Positions 1 through 9,800 of a DNA stretch of 64,000 bases are shown here, one piece after another. The translations under genes were made by a program, and so were the position numbers. How positions within the stretch are numbered: position 1 is the first letter of the stretch; every line of letters starts with the position of its first letter. The notes below the pieces were generated by a model that saw only the letters and a program-made list of their open reading frames with translations, was not told the origin of the DNA and did not search any database. Origin of the DNA: Granulicella mallensis (lineage in GTDB: Bacteria; Acidobacteriota; Terriglobia; Terriglobales; Acidobacteriaceae); the NCBI RefSeq assembly GCF_014203225.1, contig NZ_JACHIO010000014.1, forward strand, positions 62,001-126,000, read 5' to 3'.

Positions 1-731
1 ACAAGGTCCGTACCGAAGCCCGCCGGATCGAGGCGCAACTCGAGTTACTGGGCCTACTCAAGAGGCTGCCCTCCTACCGCTCTGAGATGGGCCGTTCTCT
101 GCGGCTGCTCAAAAAGATTCGCCGGACTGCCGGACGCGTCCGCGATCTCGATGTTCAGCGCAAGTTATTAAAGACTCACACCGCTGAAGACGAAAAGCAG
201 ATCGAACAGCATACGGATGCCAAGCTCAACGAACTCGCCGAGCTTGGAGAGCTTCGCCAGATCCGCAAGCAACGCCGCAAGCGCGCTGCCCGCAAGCTTC
301 TGAAGCTGCTCCATAAGCGACAGGCAAAGCTTGCCTCCGCCTTCGACGCGCTGCTGACCGCTCTCGAGCCTGCGCAGGAACTTCAGTTGTCCGCAGCCGA
401 GCTCTTGCGCCTGGTCGATCAACACTTTCGCGGCACGCATGCTCTCATCATTCGCCACCCTTCGAGCGAACATCTGCATTCCATTCGCAAGGCTGCGCGT
501 ATTGCACGTTACCAGGCAGAGCTCGCGACGAACTCTGCAGCCGCCACGCGTTCGGCACAGCGCTATGAGGCACTCCAGGTCGCCGGCGGCCAGTGGCATG
601 ACACGCTCGCACTTGCTGCCGAAGCAGCAACCGAACTGGGTGACAACCACAGCACCGCTGTCTGTTTTAGCCAGCTGCGCGACCAGCACCTCGCCGACTA
701 TCGAGCCTTGCTCGAACGTGTCCGCACCTGA
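1..731 (+). CDS. CHAD domain protein, 5' end outside window
   Basis: The open frame runs from the window edge to a TGA at 729-731, so only the C-terminal part (about 240 residues) is present. The visible start (KVRTEARRIEAQLELL) and the later HSIRKAARIARYQAEL stretch match the arginine- and lysine-rich helices of CHAD (conserved histidine alpha-helical) domains, which bind polyphosphate or other polyanions. The protein is strongly helical and basic, with heptad-like Leu/Ala/Lys spacing around residues 50-110. The nadD start lies 10 bp after the stop, so the two are probably co-transcribed. The specific function is unknown; the family call is fairly secure, the binding role is family knowledge. 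Confidence 0.75.
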   Translation, partial: KVRTEARRIEAQLELLGLLKRLPSYRSEMGRSLRLLKKIRRTAGRVRDLDVQRKLLKTHTAEDEKQIEQHTDAKLNELAELGELRQIRKQRRKRAARKLLKLLHKRQAKLASAFDALLTALEPAQELQLSAAELLRLVDQHFRGTHALIIRHPSSEHLHSIRKAARIARYQAELATNSAAATRSAQRYEALQVAGGQWHDTLALAAEAATELGDNHSTAVCFSQLRDQHLADYRALLERVRT

Positions 732-741
732 GAGCTCCTCC

Positions 742-1347
742 ATGCGCATTGGCTTCTTCGGCGGCAGCTTCGACCCCCCTCATCGAGGCCACCTCGCTGT
801 GGCCCGTACAGTAGCAGCTACTTTCAGGCTCGACCGTCTCCTGCTGGCACCCACCGCACAGCAGCCGCTCAAGCCAGGAGGCGCTGCTGCTTCCTTCCAG
901 GACCGCCTCGCCATGGTCGAGATCCTCTGCCGGGGAGAGGCTCGATTCGAGCCCTCCGCGTTGGACGCCCCACGACTCCACAGCGGACCGAACTACACCA
1001 TCGATACCCTTCGACATCTGCGGGCCGAGTTTTCCCATTACCCCGAGATCTACAGCATCGTCGGTGCAGACTCTTTCCTGGACCTGCGCCGCTGGCGTTC
1101 GCCCGATCAACTGCTCGCTATTGTGGATTGGATCGTCGTCAGCCGTCCGGGCTTCGCTCTTTCAGCACTCAACAAACTGGATTTGACACCTGAACAACGC
1201 GCGCACATTTACCTGCTGGAGGGCGTCACGGAACCTGTAAGCGCCACCGAGGTTCGCGCCTGTCTGCGTGAGGGCCGCGACTGCAGCGAACTCGTTCCGT
1301 TCGACGTTCTCAGCTACATTCAGGAACACCATCTTTACGGCGCATAG
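742..1347 (+). CDS. nadD: Nicotinate-nucleotide adenylyltransferase
   Basis: NadD adenylates nicotinic acid mononucleotide with ATP to make deamido-NAD in cytosolic NAD synthesis. The 201-residue protein begins MRIGFFGGSFDPPHRGH, the nucleotidyltransferase signature with the GGSFDP loop and the HxGH-type motif, and carries IVGADSFLDLRRW in the middle and VSATEVR near the C-terminus, the family's ISST-like motif. A longer open frame exists upstream, but the ATG at 742 places the signature at residue 3 as expected and sits 10 bp after the CHAD stop. rsfS follows, a widely conserved arrangement, although here about 600 bp of repeats separate the two. Confidence 0.95.
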   Translation: MRIGFFGGSFDPPHRGHLAVARTVAATFRLDRLLLAPTAQQPLKPGGAAASFQDRLAMVEILCRGEARFEPSALDAPRLHSGPNYTIDTLRHLRAEFSHYPEIYSIVGADSFLDLRRWRSPDQLLAIVDWIVVSRPGFALSALNKLDLTPEQRAHIYLLEGVTEPVSATEVRACLREGRDCSELVPFDVLSYIQEHHLYGA

Positions 1348-1387
1348 AGCTGTCTCCAAGTTGCTGTTTCGGGACGAAGATTGAGCC

Positions 1388-1733
1388 GTGCAAATCGCGC
1401 CCTGAGGCAAGATACCGGAAGGGCACGGCTGAAGCTGTCCAGTGCCGGGCCGTAAGAACGGGGCACAGCCCCCTTCCGCTCTGCCGAAGGCTGAAGCGAA
1501 GGCGTAGCCGGAGCGACTGAATTGGTGCTGCCAGGACTGTGCAGGGTTCAGCACGGATGCATCCGGGGCTAAAATGGCCTGTTTCGCCACTACAAAAAGA
1601 AAGCAATTCAGTCGTTGCGCCCTGCGGGCTTCACTCCTGCCTTCGGCAGAGTCGTACGGCCTTTGGCCGGCTTTCTACGGCACGGTTGAAACCGTGCCCT
1701 TCCGCTCTGTGCCTCAACAAGCTATTTGCACCG
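1388..1733. repeat. Composite palindromic repeat between nadD and rsfS
   Basis: The region 1348-1950 holds no convincing gene. Its centre is a long imperfect inverted repeat: the outer ends read GTGCAAAT at 1388 and ATTTGCAC at 1733. Nested arms carry CTCTGCCGAAGGCTGAAG versus CTTCGGCAGAG and CGACTGAATTG versus CAATTCAGTCG, and a separate hairpin GGCACGGTTGAAACCGTGCC lies near 1679. A related composite copy lies at about 46888-47276, and single hairpins of the same kind occur at 52650-52800. This looks like a non-coding family dispersed in the genome. Confidence 0.7.
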
Positions 1734-1950
1734 GTCGATTGAGGTCCAGAAGCAATTTGATGACACACCCTAGTCTCTGTAGTCCTGGCTCTCAGCCAAA
1801 CCGAAACGGAACTGCTATCTGTTCACTTCGCCCTACATTTCAACGAGGCTCAAACCGAAAGGACGCAGTTTCAGCCATACTGATTACTCACGACTCTTTC
1901 GTCCTTACAGCGCCTCACCTGTACTAGGATGGAATGTCTAAAGGAGTTTC

Positions 1951-2565
1951 ATGCCCAGTACCGAAGTAAACCAGATGCTCGCCGCCGCCGCTGCTGCCTG
2001 CGAAGACAAGAAGGCAGAGGACATCCGCATTCTTGCACTAGATCCATCGGAGAGCGGCCTGACCGACTACTTCCTCATCTGCAACGGCACCAACGATCGC
2101 CAGAACGTTGCGATCAGTGATGAGATCGAAATTCGCCTGAAGCGCGAATTCGCCACCTATCCCAATTCGGTCGAAGGCCGCCGCCAGGGCGACTGGGTCC
2201 TGATGGATTATGTCGACTTCATCGTCCACATCTTCTCCCCGGAGAAGCGTGCGTTCTATGGACTGGAGCGACTGCGCAAGACGGCAACGCGGTTGAGCAT
2301 TGAAGATCTGAATGCGGAACTCAGGTCTCAGATCAACGCTTCGCGCAAGAAGAAGCCCGCACCGGCAGCGGTGGCTCCGAAGAAAGCCGTACCAGCCAAA
2401 AAGAAGTCGGTACCTGCCAAGAAAGCCGTACCTGCAAAAGCCGCGAAAAAGGCTCCTTCGAAGCCCCTGAAGAAAGCCGCCACGAAAAAGACAGTTTCGG
2501 TGAAGTCGGCGAAGAAAGCTCCAGCCAAGAGCACAGCGAAGAAGACTGCGAAATCGCGCTCGTAG
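1951..2565 (+). CDS. rsfS: Ribosomal silencing factor RsfS with lysine-rich tail
   Basis: RsfS (YbeB/Iojap) binds ribosomal protein uL14 and blocks 30S-50S joining in starvation. Residues 1-about 128 are a full RsfS domain: DIRILALDPSESGLTDYFLIC, then GRRQGDWVLMDYVDFIVHIF and FYGLERL. Residues about 130-204 are an added tail of repeated KKAVPAK and KKAPAK units, about half Lys/Ala and resembling histone H1 C-termini. RsfS proteins are usually 105-130 residues, so the tail is unusual. A ribosome-binding site (AAAGGAG) precedes the ATG. A bidirectional terminator follows at 2622-2659. Confidence 0.93.
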   Translation: MPSTEVNQMLAAAAAACEDKKAEDIRILALDPSESGLTDYFLICNGTNDRQNVAISDEIEIRLKREFATYPNSVEGRRQGDWVLMDYVDFIVHIFSPEKRAFYGLERLRKTATRLSIEDLNAELRSQINASRKKKPAPAAVAPKKAVPAKKKSVPAKKAVPAKAAKKAPSKPLKKAATKKTVSVKSAKKAPAKSTAKKTAKSRS

Positions 2566-2621
2566 CAGCTAGTTAGACAAATCCCTGTACCCAGATCAGA
2601 GCTGCACGAAAGATAGAAACA

Positions 2622-2659
2622 AACGAAAGGTGGAGAGCCGAAGCTCTCCGCCTTTCGTT
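2622..2659. terminator. Bidirectional terminator between rsfS and receptor gene
   Basis: Arms at 2622-2638 and 2643-2659 pair over 17 bp with one mismatch and a 4-nt loop. A T-rich run follows on the plus strand and A-rich sequence precedes it, so it can serve both convergent genes. Confidence 0.8.
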
Positions 2660-2678
2660 GTTTTGTACAGATTGAAGC

Positions 2679-5600
2679 TTAGAAGTTGAACTTGCCGAAT
2701 ACCTGAATCACACGTCCGCCGATACCAGCTCCCTGGAAGGAGCCGTAAGGGCTGGTCGGAGGAGCTGCGATGGAGCTGATGACTCCAAGGCCGTTTGATG
2801 ACGAGATATCCGCTCCGGGAAGCGCAAAGTTCGGGTGATTGAACAGATTGAAGCCATTCGCACCAACCTGAAGATTCATAGAATTGCGGCGGTACAGCTT
2901 CTTGGCCAGGGTGAGATCCGTGTCTGCATAGTGCGGACCGGTGAATTGATTGCGCGGAGCATTGCCGAAGTCCGTTTGAGAACCCGATGCCACGAAATCT
3001 GAGGTGGAGAAGCACGGAGTAATCGCAGCCGAGGCTCCGCAGTTCCGGTTCATCTTGAAGTTCTTGATGTCTACGAGAACGCCACCGTTATCGGTACCGC
3101 CCGTGTACGTGCTCGGGCCAGAGCTATCGTAAACCGTGAAGGGTTGACCGCTGCGGTAGAAGCTCTTACCTGCGACAAGCCATCCGCCCAATACCTGGTT
3201 TTCAATGGTGTTCTGGAAGTGGAAAGGCATGTCGTACACAAAATCGAGTGAAAGGCTATTACGGATATCGTAGTCGGCAACGGAGTAGTTCAAGTGCCTT
3301 ACGCTATGCGGATCTATCTGCCAATTCGATTTCGCGTAGTAAGAGTTATAGTTATACGGCTCATTGGTGGTTCCCCCATTGGAGGAATCATCCATAGCCT
3401 TGCTATATGTGTAGTTCACATTGAGAGTCAGGCCCTTATCAATGTGCTTGTAGGTAACGGAGCCGCCGTTGTAGTTCGAATGCGCTGCATTGCTATAGAG
3501 AGTGGCTGGACCGAAGTTAGGATCGGGCTGAGCCGTTGGCAAACCTCCGAAGCCGGGAACTGCTGCTGCTGCATTGACCGCACCATTCCAGATGATTTCA
3601 TCGTAGCCGGTGTTTCCGGCGTACGCGAGGATGACAGCATCACTCTTCGTGAACTGATGTTGTACCTGCAGGCTGAACTCGAGGTAGGTTGGGTTTTTGA
3701 ACTCGGAAGGTGCCAGTGCCAGAGCGGGATTCGCAAAGCCAGGGATGGTAGCTCCCAGGGAGCTGGAGCTTGCCTGATTATTGAAACCGGCTTCTACACC
3801 ATTGAACGACGCCAGAGAGTTGGCCATGGCGCTACCCGGAATCAGAGTCGAACCGACACTGCCTGACGTAATGTACGAATTATAGACATTCGGCATGTTG
3901 TCAATAAAGTTGTCCAGAAACCCAGCAGGGTAGAGGTCCGTGAACATGCCAAAGCCACCGCGAACGACTGTGCGGCCATTTCCGGTGACGTCATAGTTGA
4001 AGCCGAACCGGCCCTGCGGATTGATCTTCGGCACGCTGGCAAAGGGGTGCGATTGATTAGCGTTCACCAGGCTGCTGTAGGGCGTCGAGGTTGTGACATT
4101 ACTCTGCGGAAACGCCCCGTTGTAGAGGGAGAAGCAGGCGTTCGTGCACAGAGGATTGCCGGTGCGATCGAAGCGAACTCCAAGCGTCAACTTCAGACGC
4201 GACGTCGCTTGCCATTCATCCTGCGCATAGACCCCAATATTGTAGAGAGCCAGGTCTGCAGATTTGTTGTTCGTGAGTTGCTGTGTGAAGCTAGATCCGA
4301 ACGGGTTACCGTTTGGATTGCTGGCTGTCTTGGTTGAGGGATTGATAACCGAGTTCAGAATTCCATTTGCGAAGTCGCCCATGAAGAGGGCATACGTGCC
4401 GGCAAAGTTTTGCTGGGCGTCGACGTCGGTGATATCGTTGCGCCGGAAGTCATATCCGAAGCGAAGCGTGTGATTGCCCTTGATGACCGAGAGATCGTCG
4501 ACGAACTGATACTGCGTCACATTGCGGCCGTCGATGTACGAGTTCGACAAACCAAGGTTCTGATTTCCCAACTGCGCCTCCGCGCCGTTGGAACCGCCAT
4601 CGTTAATCGAAGCAAAGTAGGTGGGGAACGCCGCCAGTGTAGCCGCCGTGTTGGAAGGGCCGAAGAAGGCCGTGTACCAGTTTGCAGCAAAGATAAATTG
4701 ATTGACGATGTGCGGGCTGAAGACGTACGTGTCGTTAAGCTGTCCTTCATACGAAGGCTGGCTGCTGATCGTGCTGAACAGCGGGTTCACGAAGCTGGTA
4801 TACGTCGGCTGCGTGCCGCGGTCCATCTTGTAGCGGCCAAAGAGCTTGTGCTTGTCGCTGATATTCCAGTCGACACGGCCCGTGAAGAGCCATTCGATAT
4901 TCTTGTTCGCGCCTGTTCCAAGTGCAGACGAGGTGCAGGATGTAGTTTTGCCGAACGTACCGCCGTTTCCATCCGGAAGGTTCAGGAGGGCAGCCGATCC
5001 GCACCCCCATTGGCCACTACTATCCTGAAGCTGACCTGATCCATTTGTAACCGGTACTGCTTTTGCGAAGTTGGGAGACGAGTTATAAAGCGCAAACGCC
5101 TGCTGGTAGAAAGGAATATTGGCTGGAGCAGTCGTAGCCAGATTGTTCAGCACCGCACTCTGAAACGCTTGCGTAGGAAATGCAACGTAATTCTGAGCGG
5201 GCAATACGTAGTGAAGGCCTTCATAGTCGGCAAAGAAGAAGAGCTTATCTTTCCAGACCGGACCGCCTACGTTTGCAGCCCATTGGTTAGAGACAGCGTG
5301 AGGACGTGCACCTCCACCCTGCTTATTGAACCAGTCGTTCGCATTCAGAACGGTGCCGTTATAGAAGTAGTTCGCGGCGCCATGGAACTTGTTGCTGCCC
5401 GACTTGGTGGTGTAGTTGATGATGACGCCTGCGCCACGTCCATACTGCACACCATAGCCGTTCTGTACCACGGCAGCTTCGGAGATCTCGCCCTGTCCCA
5501 GAGTCAGGTTGCTCGAGCCTGAGTTATTGAGATTCAGGAAGGGGTCTTCGTCGTCATATCCATTGAGCACATACAGGTTCGACGTGCCGGGCAGTCCATC

Positions 5601-6149
5601 GGAGCTGAAGTTGCCGTAGGCACCGCCCGAGTTCAAGACGACTCCGGGAGCGGTAAAAGCGACGGTGGTAATGTCACCGCCGGGGGAGGGCAGGTTTTGA
5701 ATCTGGCTTTCCGTCAACGTCATGATCGACGCAGGGGATTGAGTATCTACCAACTGCGCGGCCTGGGCGCTTACCGTGACAGCCGTATTGCTGCCGGCCA
5801 CACCCAATGTAATGTCTACGTTCGGCGTCTGGCCTACCAGTACGACAACCGTTGTCGGCTGGGACAACAGGCCATTGGACGTAACATCAAGCTCGTACTT
5901 GGACGGTTTGAGCAACGGAGCACTGAACCGGCCCTCTGAATTGGTGACGACCTTCAGGGTCGCGTTTGTCGCGGTGTCGATAATCTTGACCATTGCGCCC
6001 GGAACCAGGGCACCCGTCGGATCGACCACAACTCCCGTAATAGCACCGGTTACAGCATTTTGCGCGGAAACAAGACCTGGCACGAAAAGTGCCGCGAAAA
6101 GCATACCCAAAACAAGGACTTTTTTGCAGATGGCCGAAAGCTTCTTCAT
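2679..6149 (-). CDS. Oar-like TonB-dependent receptor (1)
   Basis: Outer-membrane receptor of about 1156 residues of the type abundant in Acidobacteria, expected to import bulky nutrients with TonB energy. A signal peptide (MKKLSAICKK, hydrophobic core, ending VSAQ) is followed by a carboxypeptidase-regulatory beta-sandwich (GAITGVVVDPTGALVPGA), a plug region around residues 130-250 and a long barrel that ends in the aromatic residue typical of Omp85-inserted barrels (GKFNF). The ATG at 6149 gives a clean signal peptide and has GAGGAG upstream; an ATG at 6197 would add 16 residues ahead of it. The gene sits between rsfS and rlmH, interrupting a conserved order. The substrate cannot be told from sequence. 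Confidence 0.9.
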   Translation of the reverse strand: MKKLSAICKKVLVLGMLFAALFVPGLVSAQNAVTGAITGVVVDPTGALVPGAMVKIIDTATNATLKVVTNSEGRFSAPLLKPSKYELDVTSNGLLSQPTTVVVLVGQTPNVDITLGVAGSNTAVTVSAQAAQLVDTQSPASIMTLTESQIQNLPSPGGDITTVAFTAPGVVLNSGGAYGNFSSDGLPGTSNLYVLNGYDDEDPFLNLNNSGSSNLTLGQGEISEAAVVQNGYGVQYGRGAGVIINYTTKSGSNKFHGAANYFYNGTVLNANDWFNKQGGGARPHAVSNQWAANVGGPVWKDKLFFFADYEGLHYVLPAQNYVAFPTQAFQSAVLNNLATTAPANIPFYQQAFALYNSSPNFAKAVPVTNGSGQLQDSSGQWGCGSAALLNLPDGNGGTFGKTTSCTSSALGTGANKNIEWLFTGRVDWNISDKHKLFGRYKMDRGTQPTYTSFVNPLFSTISSQPSYEGQLNDTYVFSPHIVNQFIFAANWYTAFFGPSNTAATLAAFPTYFASINDGGSNGAEAQLGNQNLGLSNSYIDGRNVTQYQFVDDLSVIKGNHTLRFGYDFRRNDITDVDAQQNFAGTYALFMGDFANGILNSVINPSTKTASNPNGNPFGSSFTQQLTNNKSADLALYNIGVYAQDEWQATSRLKLTLGVRFDRTGNPLCTNACFSLYNGAFPQSNVTTSTPYSSLVNANQSHPFASVPKINPQGRFGFNYDVTGNGRTVVRGGFGMFTDLYPAGFLDNFIDNMPNVYNSYITSGSVGSTLIPGSAMANSLASFNGVEAGFNNQASSSSLGATIPGFANPALALAPSEFKNPTYLEFSLQVQHQFTKSDAVILAYAGNTGYDEIIWNGAVNAAAAVPGFGGLPTAQPDPNFGPATLYSNAAHSNYNGGSVTYKHIDKGLTLNVNYTYSKAMDDSSNGGTTNEPYNYNSYYAKSNWQIDPHSVRHLNYSVADYDIRNSLSLDFVYDMPFHFQNTIENQVLGGWLVAGKSFYRSGQPFTVYDSSGPSTYTGGTDNGGVLVDIKNFKMNRNCGASAAITPCFSTSDFVASGSQTDFGNAPRNQFTGPHYADTDLTLAKKLYRRNSMNLQVGANGFNLFNHPNFALPGADISSSNGLGVISSIAAPPTSPYGSFQGAGIGGRVIQVFGKFNF

Positions 6150-6374
6150 TCTAAAAAACGTACTCCTCAAACAGGGGACCGGTAGGACATAGAACAACTG
6201 GCGGGATGCCGGCTTGCGTACTCGGATCTGCCCTTGTGCCCTGCACTTCTAATGCCAAATCCATCAAGTTTGTGAAATATTGATAATTCAAGCTTTGCGA
6301 TCTACTGGATTGTGAATAATATGTCTTTTTTTAGTAATTTATCGTGCGCTTCTATGTAATTCTGTAGATCGACG

Positions 6375-6827
6375 ATGGAAATCCTCCTCGCAATCATCCG
6401 GCCACGGCGCTCGCCCGCCTCGGAACCTGACGCCCAACTGCTCCAGCGCTACATCCAGCGCTCCAGCCGATATGTTCCCTGTGACCAGCGTGAGTTTTCC
6501 TCTGAGGCTGCCCTGTTTGCCCACCTCGATCGTCCTGCACGGCGTACTGCTCCCTACCTCATCCTGACCGACAGCCGAGGGAAACAGATGTCCTCCGAGG
6601 AGTTTGCCTCCACACTTGGGGGTGTTCAGGATAGCGGTGTCCAACAGGTGGTCATGGCCATAGGTCCGGCGGACGGCTGGTCGCCCGAAGCCCTCCGTCG
6701 CGCCAGCCTTACAGTGGCTTTCGGGCGAATCACCCTGCCCCATGAGCTGGCCGCCGTCGTGGCCGCCGAACAGATATACCGCGCACTGACCATTCGTGCC
6801 GGGCACCCGTATCACCACGGGCACTGA
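6375..6827 (+). CDS. rlmH: 23S rRNA pseudouridine-1915 N3-methyltransferase
   Basis: RlmH is a SPOUT-fold methyltransferase that uses S-adenosylmethionine to methylate pseudouridine 1915 in helix 69 of 23S rRNA on assembled 70S ribosomes. The 150-residue protein shows the SAM-knot segment AIGPADGWSPEALRRA (family: IGGxxG), LTDSRGKQMSSEEFA, and the C-terminal signature TLPHELAAVVAAEQIYRA ending in PYHHGH. The expected second Gly of the knot is Pro here (AIGP). The gene is divergent from receptor 1 and convergent with receptor 2. A deleted second copy lies at 10758-10926. Confidence 0.92.
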   Translation: MEILLAIIRPRRSPASEPDAQLLQRYIQRSSRYVPCDQREFSSEAALFAHLDRPARRTAPYLILTDSRGKQMSSEEFASTLGGVQDSGVQQVVMAIGPADGWSPEALRRASLTVAFGRITLPHELAAVVAAEQIYRALTIRAGHPYHHGH

Positions 6828-6845
6828 AATCTTCGCCATAAAAAA

Positions 6846-6871
6846 GGCGGGAGAGTTTTATCTCTCCCGCC
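6846..6871 (-). terminator. Terminator of receptor gene 2
   Basis: GGCGGGAGAG at 6846-6855 pairs perfectly with CTCTCCCGCC at 6862-6871. Six A residues at 6840-6845 give a T-run on the minus strand. It also lies directly behind rlmH. Confidence 0.8.
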
Positions 6872-6895
6872 AGGGTGTTGAAGACTTCTTTTTTC

Positions 6896-9800
6896 TTAGA
6901 ACAGGAACTTGAGCGCGAACTCGAGCTGACGAGGAGCGCCTGCTGCATAAACACCCGTTCCGAGACCAACGCGGTAGGCCTCCTGGCTGGCGTAGGTCGT
7001 GCTGTTAATCGTACCGGTGGCTGCAGAGTTGATATTGCTCCCCAGGACTCCTAACTCGCGCACCGTACCGAGCGTTCCAGGAGCATCGAAGTTCGCAAAG
7101 TTCAGGATGTTGAAGGCATGCACGCTCGGTTGGATCGTTAGTGCCGCACCGAATTTGTAGTTATAAGAGAGGCCGAGATCCCAAATACGCAGGATATCGT
7201 TGCCTACCTGGTTCGCAGGCGCTGGAAGCAGCGTCTGCTGCACAGCACCTAGCGAAGCCAACTGGCTCGCAGTCAGAACACCAGAGTTGACCACAGCCTT
7301 GCCTGCTGGAGTCAACTGACCTGCGTTGGTTGAGTTATAGCTGTTGATAAGGTTGTTGATGTTGTGCGCATTGAACTGGCGCATAAAGGAGCCTACGTTG
7401 GCACCCGCCACGACGTCGCCCGTCGTTCCATCGCCATCCAGATCGCTGATGAAGATATCACCTGCTCCCTGGGTTGCCAGGCTAGGTGTAGTGGACAGGG
7501 AGGAGTAGAGGTGAGCAATCGAATCGATGCGCAGGTTTTTGAAGATCTCCAGTCCCAGGCTGCCTGAGAACTGTTGATGACGATCCAGCGAGTTCGATCC
7601 ATAGAAAGCCGATGGATTGTCGTTGCTCAACGCCGTTGCGCCAAAGTCCTGATCTCCACCTGACGAGCGGCCGATATCCGCAGACGTCCCCGTACCGCTG
7701 AAGTGGCTGTAGGTGTAAGCGCCTGTCAGATCGATGGCCGTAATACCCCGAACCGGATTCTTGACGCGCTGAGTTACCGTCACTTCCAGGGCGTTGTACG
7801 TCGAACGTCCACCCGGGGTGAGGAAGCTCATCTGGCCGAAGCTGGCATTGTTGCCGCCAAAGGCGTATATCGAGTTAGGAACGCCGCCACCGGAGTTTTC
7901 AGAGTCGAGACCGTTCGCCGAGAAATCAGCGAGAGTAACCGAGCCTGGACCTGTGCCTCCGGAAGCTGGATGAAGACCGGGGCATCCCCCCGGGCTGAGA
8001 GCGCGCGCTACGCTGGTCGCATTGCACCCCGCCAGCGTAGCGGTTACAGCCGCCTGCGCGGCAGTCGCATTGTAATTACGCGCCGCGCCCACATGATTCT
8101 CATCGATTCCGATGAGAAAATGCTCACCAACATTCCGCAGGTAATCGACCGTAACCACGGTATTTTTGCTCAGCTGCCGTTGAATGCCGATATTCATCTG
8201 GTACGATTCCGGCGTCTTGTACTGGGGCAGGAACAGAGAGTCGCCGTTTACATTGGGGCCTACGGCCATGGCGTTAAGAATGTAGTTGCCATTCGCAGCC
8301 GCCCCAGCGGCCTTGACTAAACTCTGATAGGTGCTTTGCAGCTCAGCAATCTGAGCGGAATCGCTTCCGACCGGCGAACTGCAGATGCTCGCGATCGACG
8401 TGCCCGTCGGGGTTCCATCGACTGTAGTCAAAGGTGTCGTTCTGCCGGGAACAATAATACTGGCGCTAGGGCAAGCCGTAACATCCCCAAAAAACAATCC
8501 AGTAGCCAGACGTACGGGACGATCGAAGAGCACATTGTTCCAGACGTTGTTTTCGTAGTAGATGCCGGCTCCGGCACGAATCACCGTAGTACCCTTGCCG
8601 GTCAGGTCCCAGGAGATACCGGCTTGGGGTCCAAAGTTGCTATTCGGCTGATTCACTTTGTCGCCCAGGCCGGGAGCTATAGCATTGAGTTCAGGAATCG
8701 CTGGCAGATCGGAGTCCTGGCGGCCTGTGTCACGGATGTAGCGCACTCCATAGTTCAGATTCAAACGGGAGCTCACCTTCCACTGATCGCCAACATAGGC
8801 TGTGATGCGCCAGTCATGCTCACCGCCGCCCGGATACCCAAACTGCGGAATCTCGGTATCAAAGCCCTGGCCATTGCCGATGGTAATAGCGGCATTACCG
8901 CCGTTACCGGCAGGATTTAGATTGGGAATATAGTTCTGAGGATTAGCCGCACCACCCGCAAACGGACTATTGTTCGGGTCAAAAGAAGAGTAGTTCAGCG
9001 ATACCTGCGGTTCCAAACCAAAGAAGGAAGCGAGACCGCCACCCAGCAGATGATTGACGCCTGCGCCATAGCGCAGAGTGTGGTTGCGCTTGGTCCAGCT
9101 GCCGTCATACTTGAACTGCTTGTTGGTTTGCACCGTCTGTTGAGGAGCCAGATCGTTGGTACCGCTCGAGAAAGCGCCGATCTCCAGGTTGATTCCAGGA
9201 GTGGAGTTGAAGGCGGGGTTCTGCGTAACCGAGGTTGCGTCGGTGATCTCGTTGAAGAACTTGAAGTAGCCCACGCGGAAGCTGTGGCTGAAGTTTCCCG
9301 TCAGGAAGTCGAGGCCGCCACCCACGTTGGGGACGTTGTTTTCGTTGAGGTAAGGCGAATAATTGTTGCCGCCGCCGAAACCGCCCGTGTCCTTGTTATT
9401 GAAGTAGACACCGCGAAGAAAAGCCTTCGCTCCATGGGGCAGGTTGAAATCAGTGCGGCCCAGAAGGTGCATCTCGGAATAAGGGGCAGCATAGGAGCTG
9501 GAGAGTGCGGCCAGCGGCGTTCCCGCAAGGCTGACAGGGGCCGCGAGATGCTGCGTATAGTTCTCCGCCGATATAAAGAAGAACGCCTTGTCCGGTACGA
9601 TCGGACCGCCCAGACCACCTGAAACATCGTTCCGCTGAAGGTAGTTGTCCTGCCCTCCGGGGAAGTCCGCGCCGCCCGCCCGCTTGTCGCGGAAGAAGTA
9701 ATCGCCTTCACCGTGAATCAGATTGGTACCGCTGCGGCTGACAATATCGACCGAGCCGGAAGAGGTAATGGAGGTCGTGATGTCCAGATTGGATTGTGCG

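Noticed and set aside
2328-2534. Antisense frame over the lysine-rich tail of rsfS
   Set aside because: A repetitive tail leaves the opposite strand open; the product is a Phe/Ala-rich artefact.
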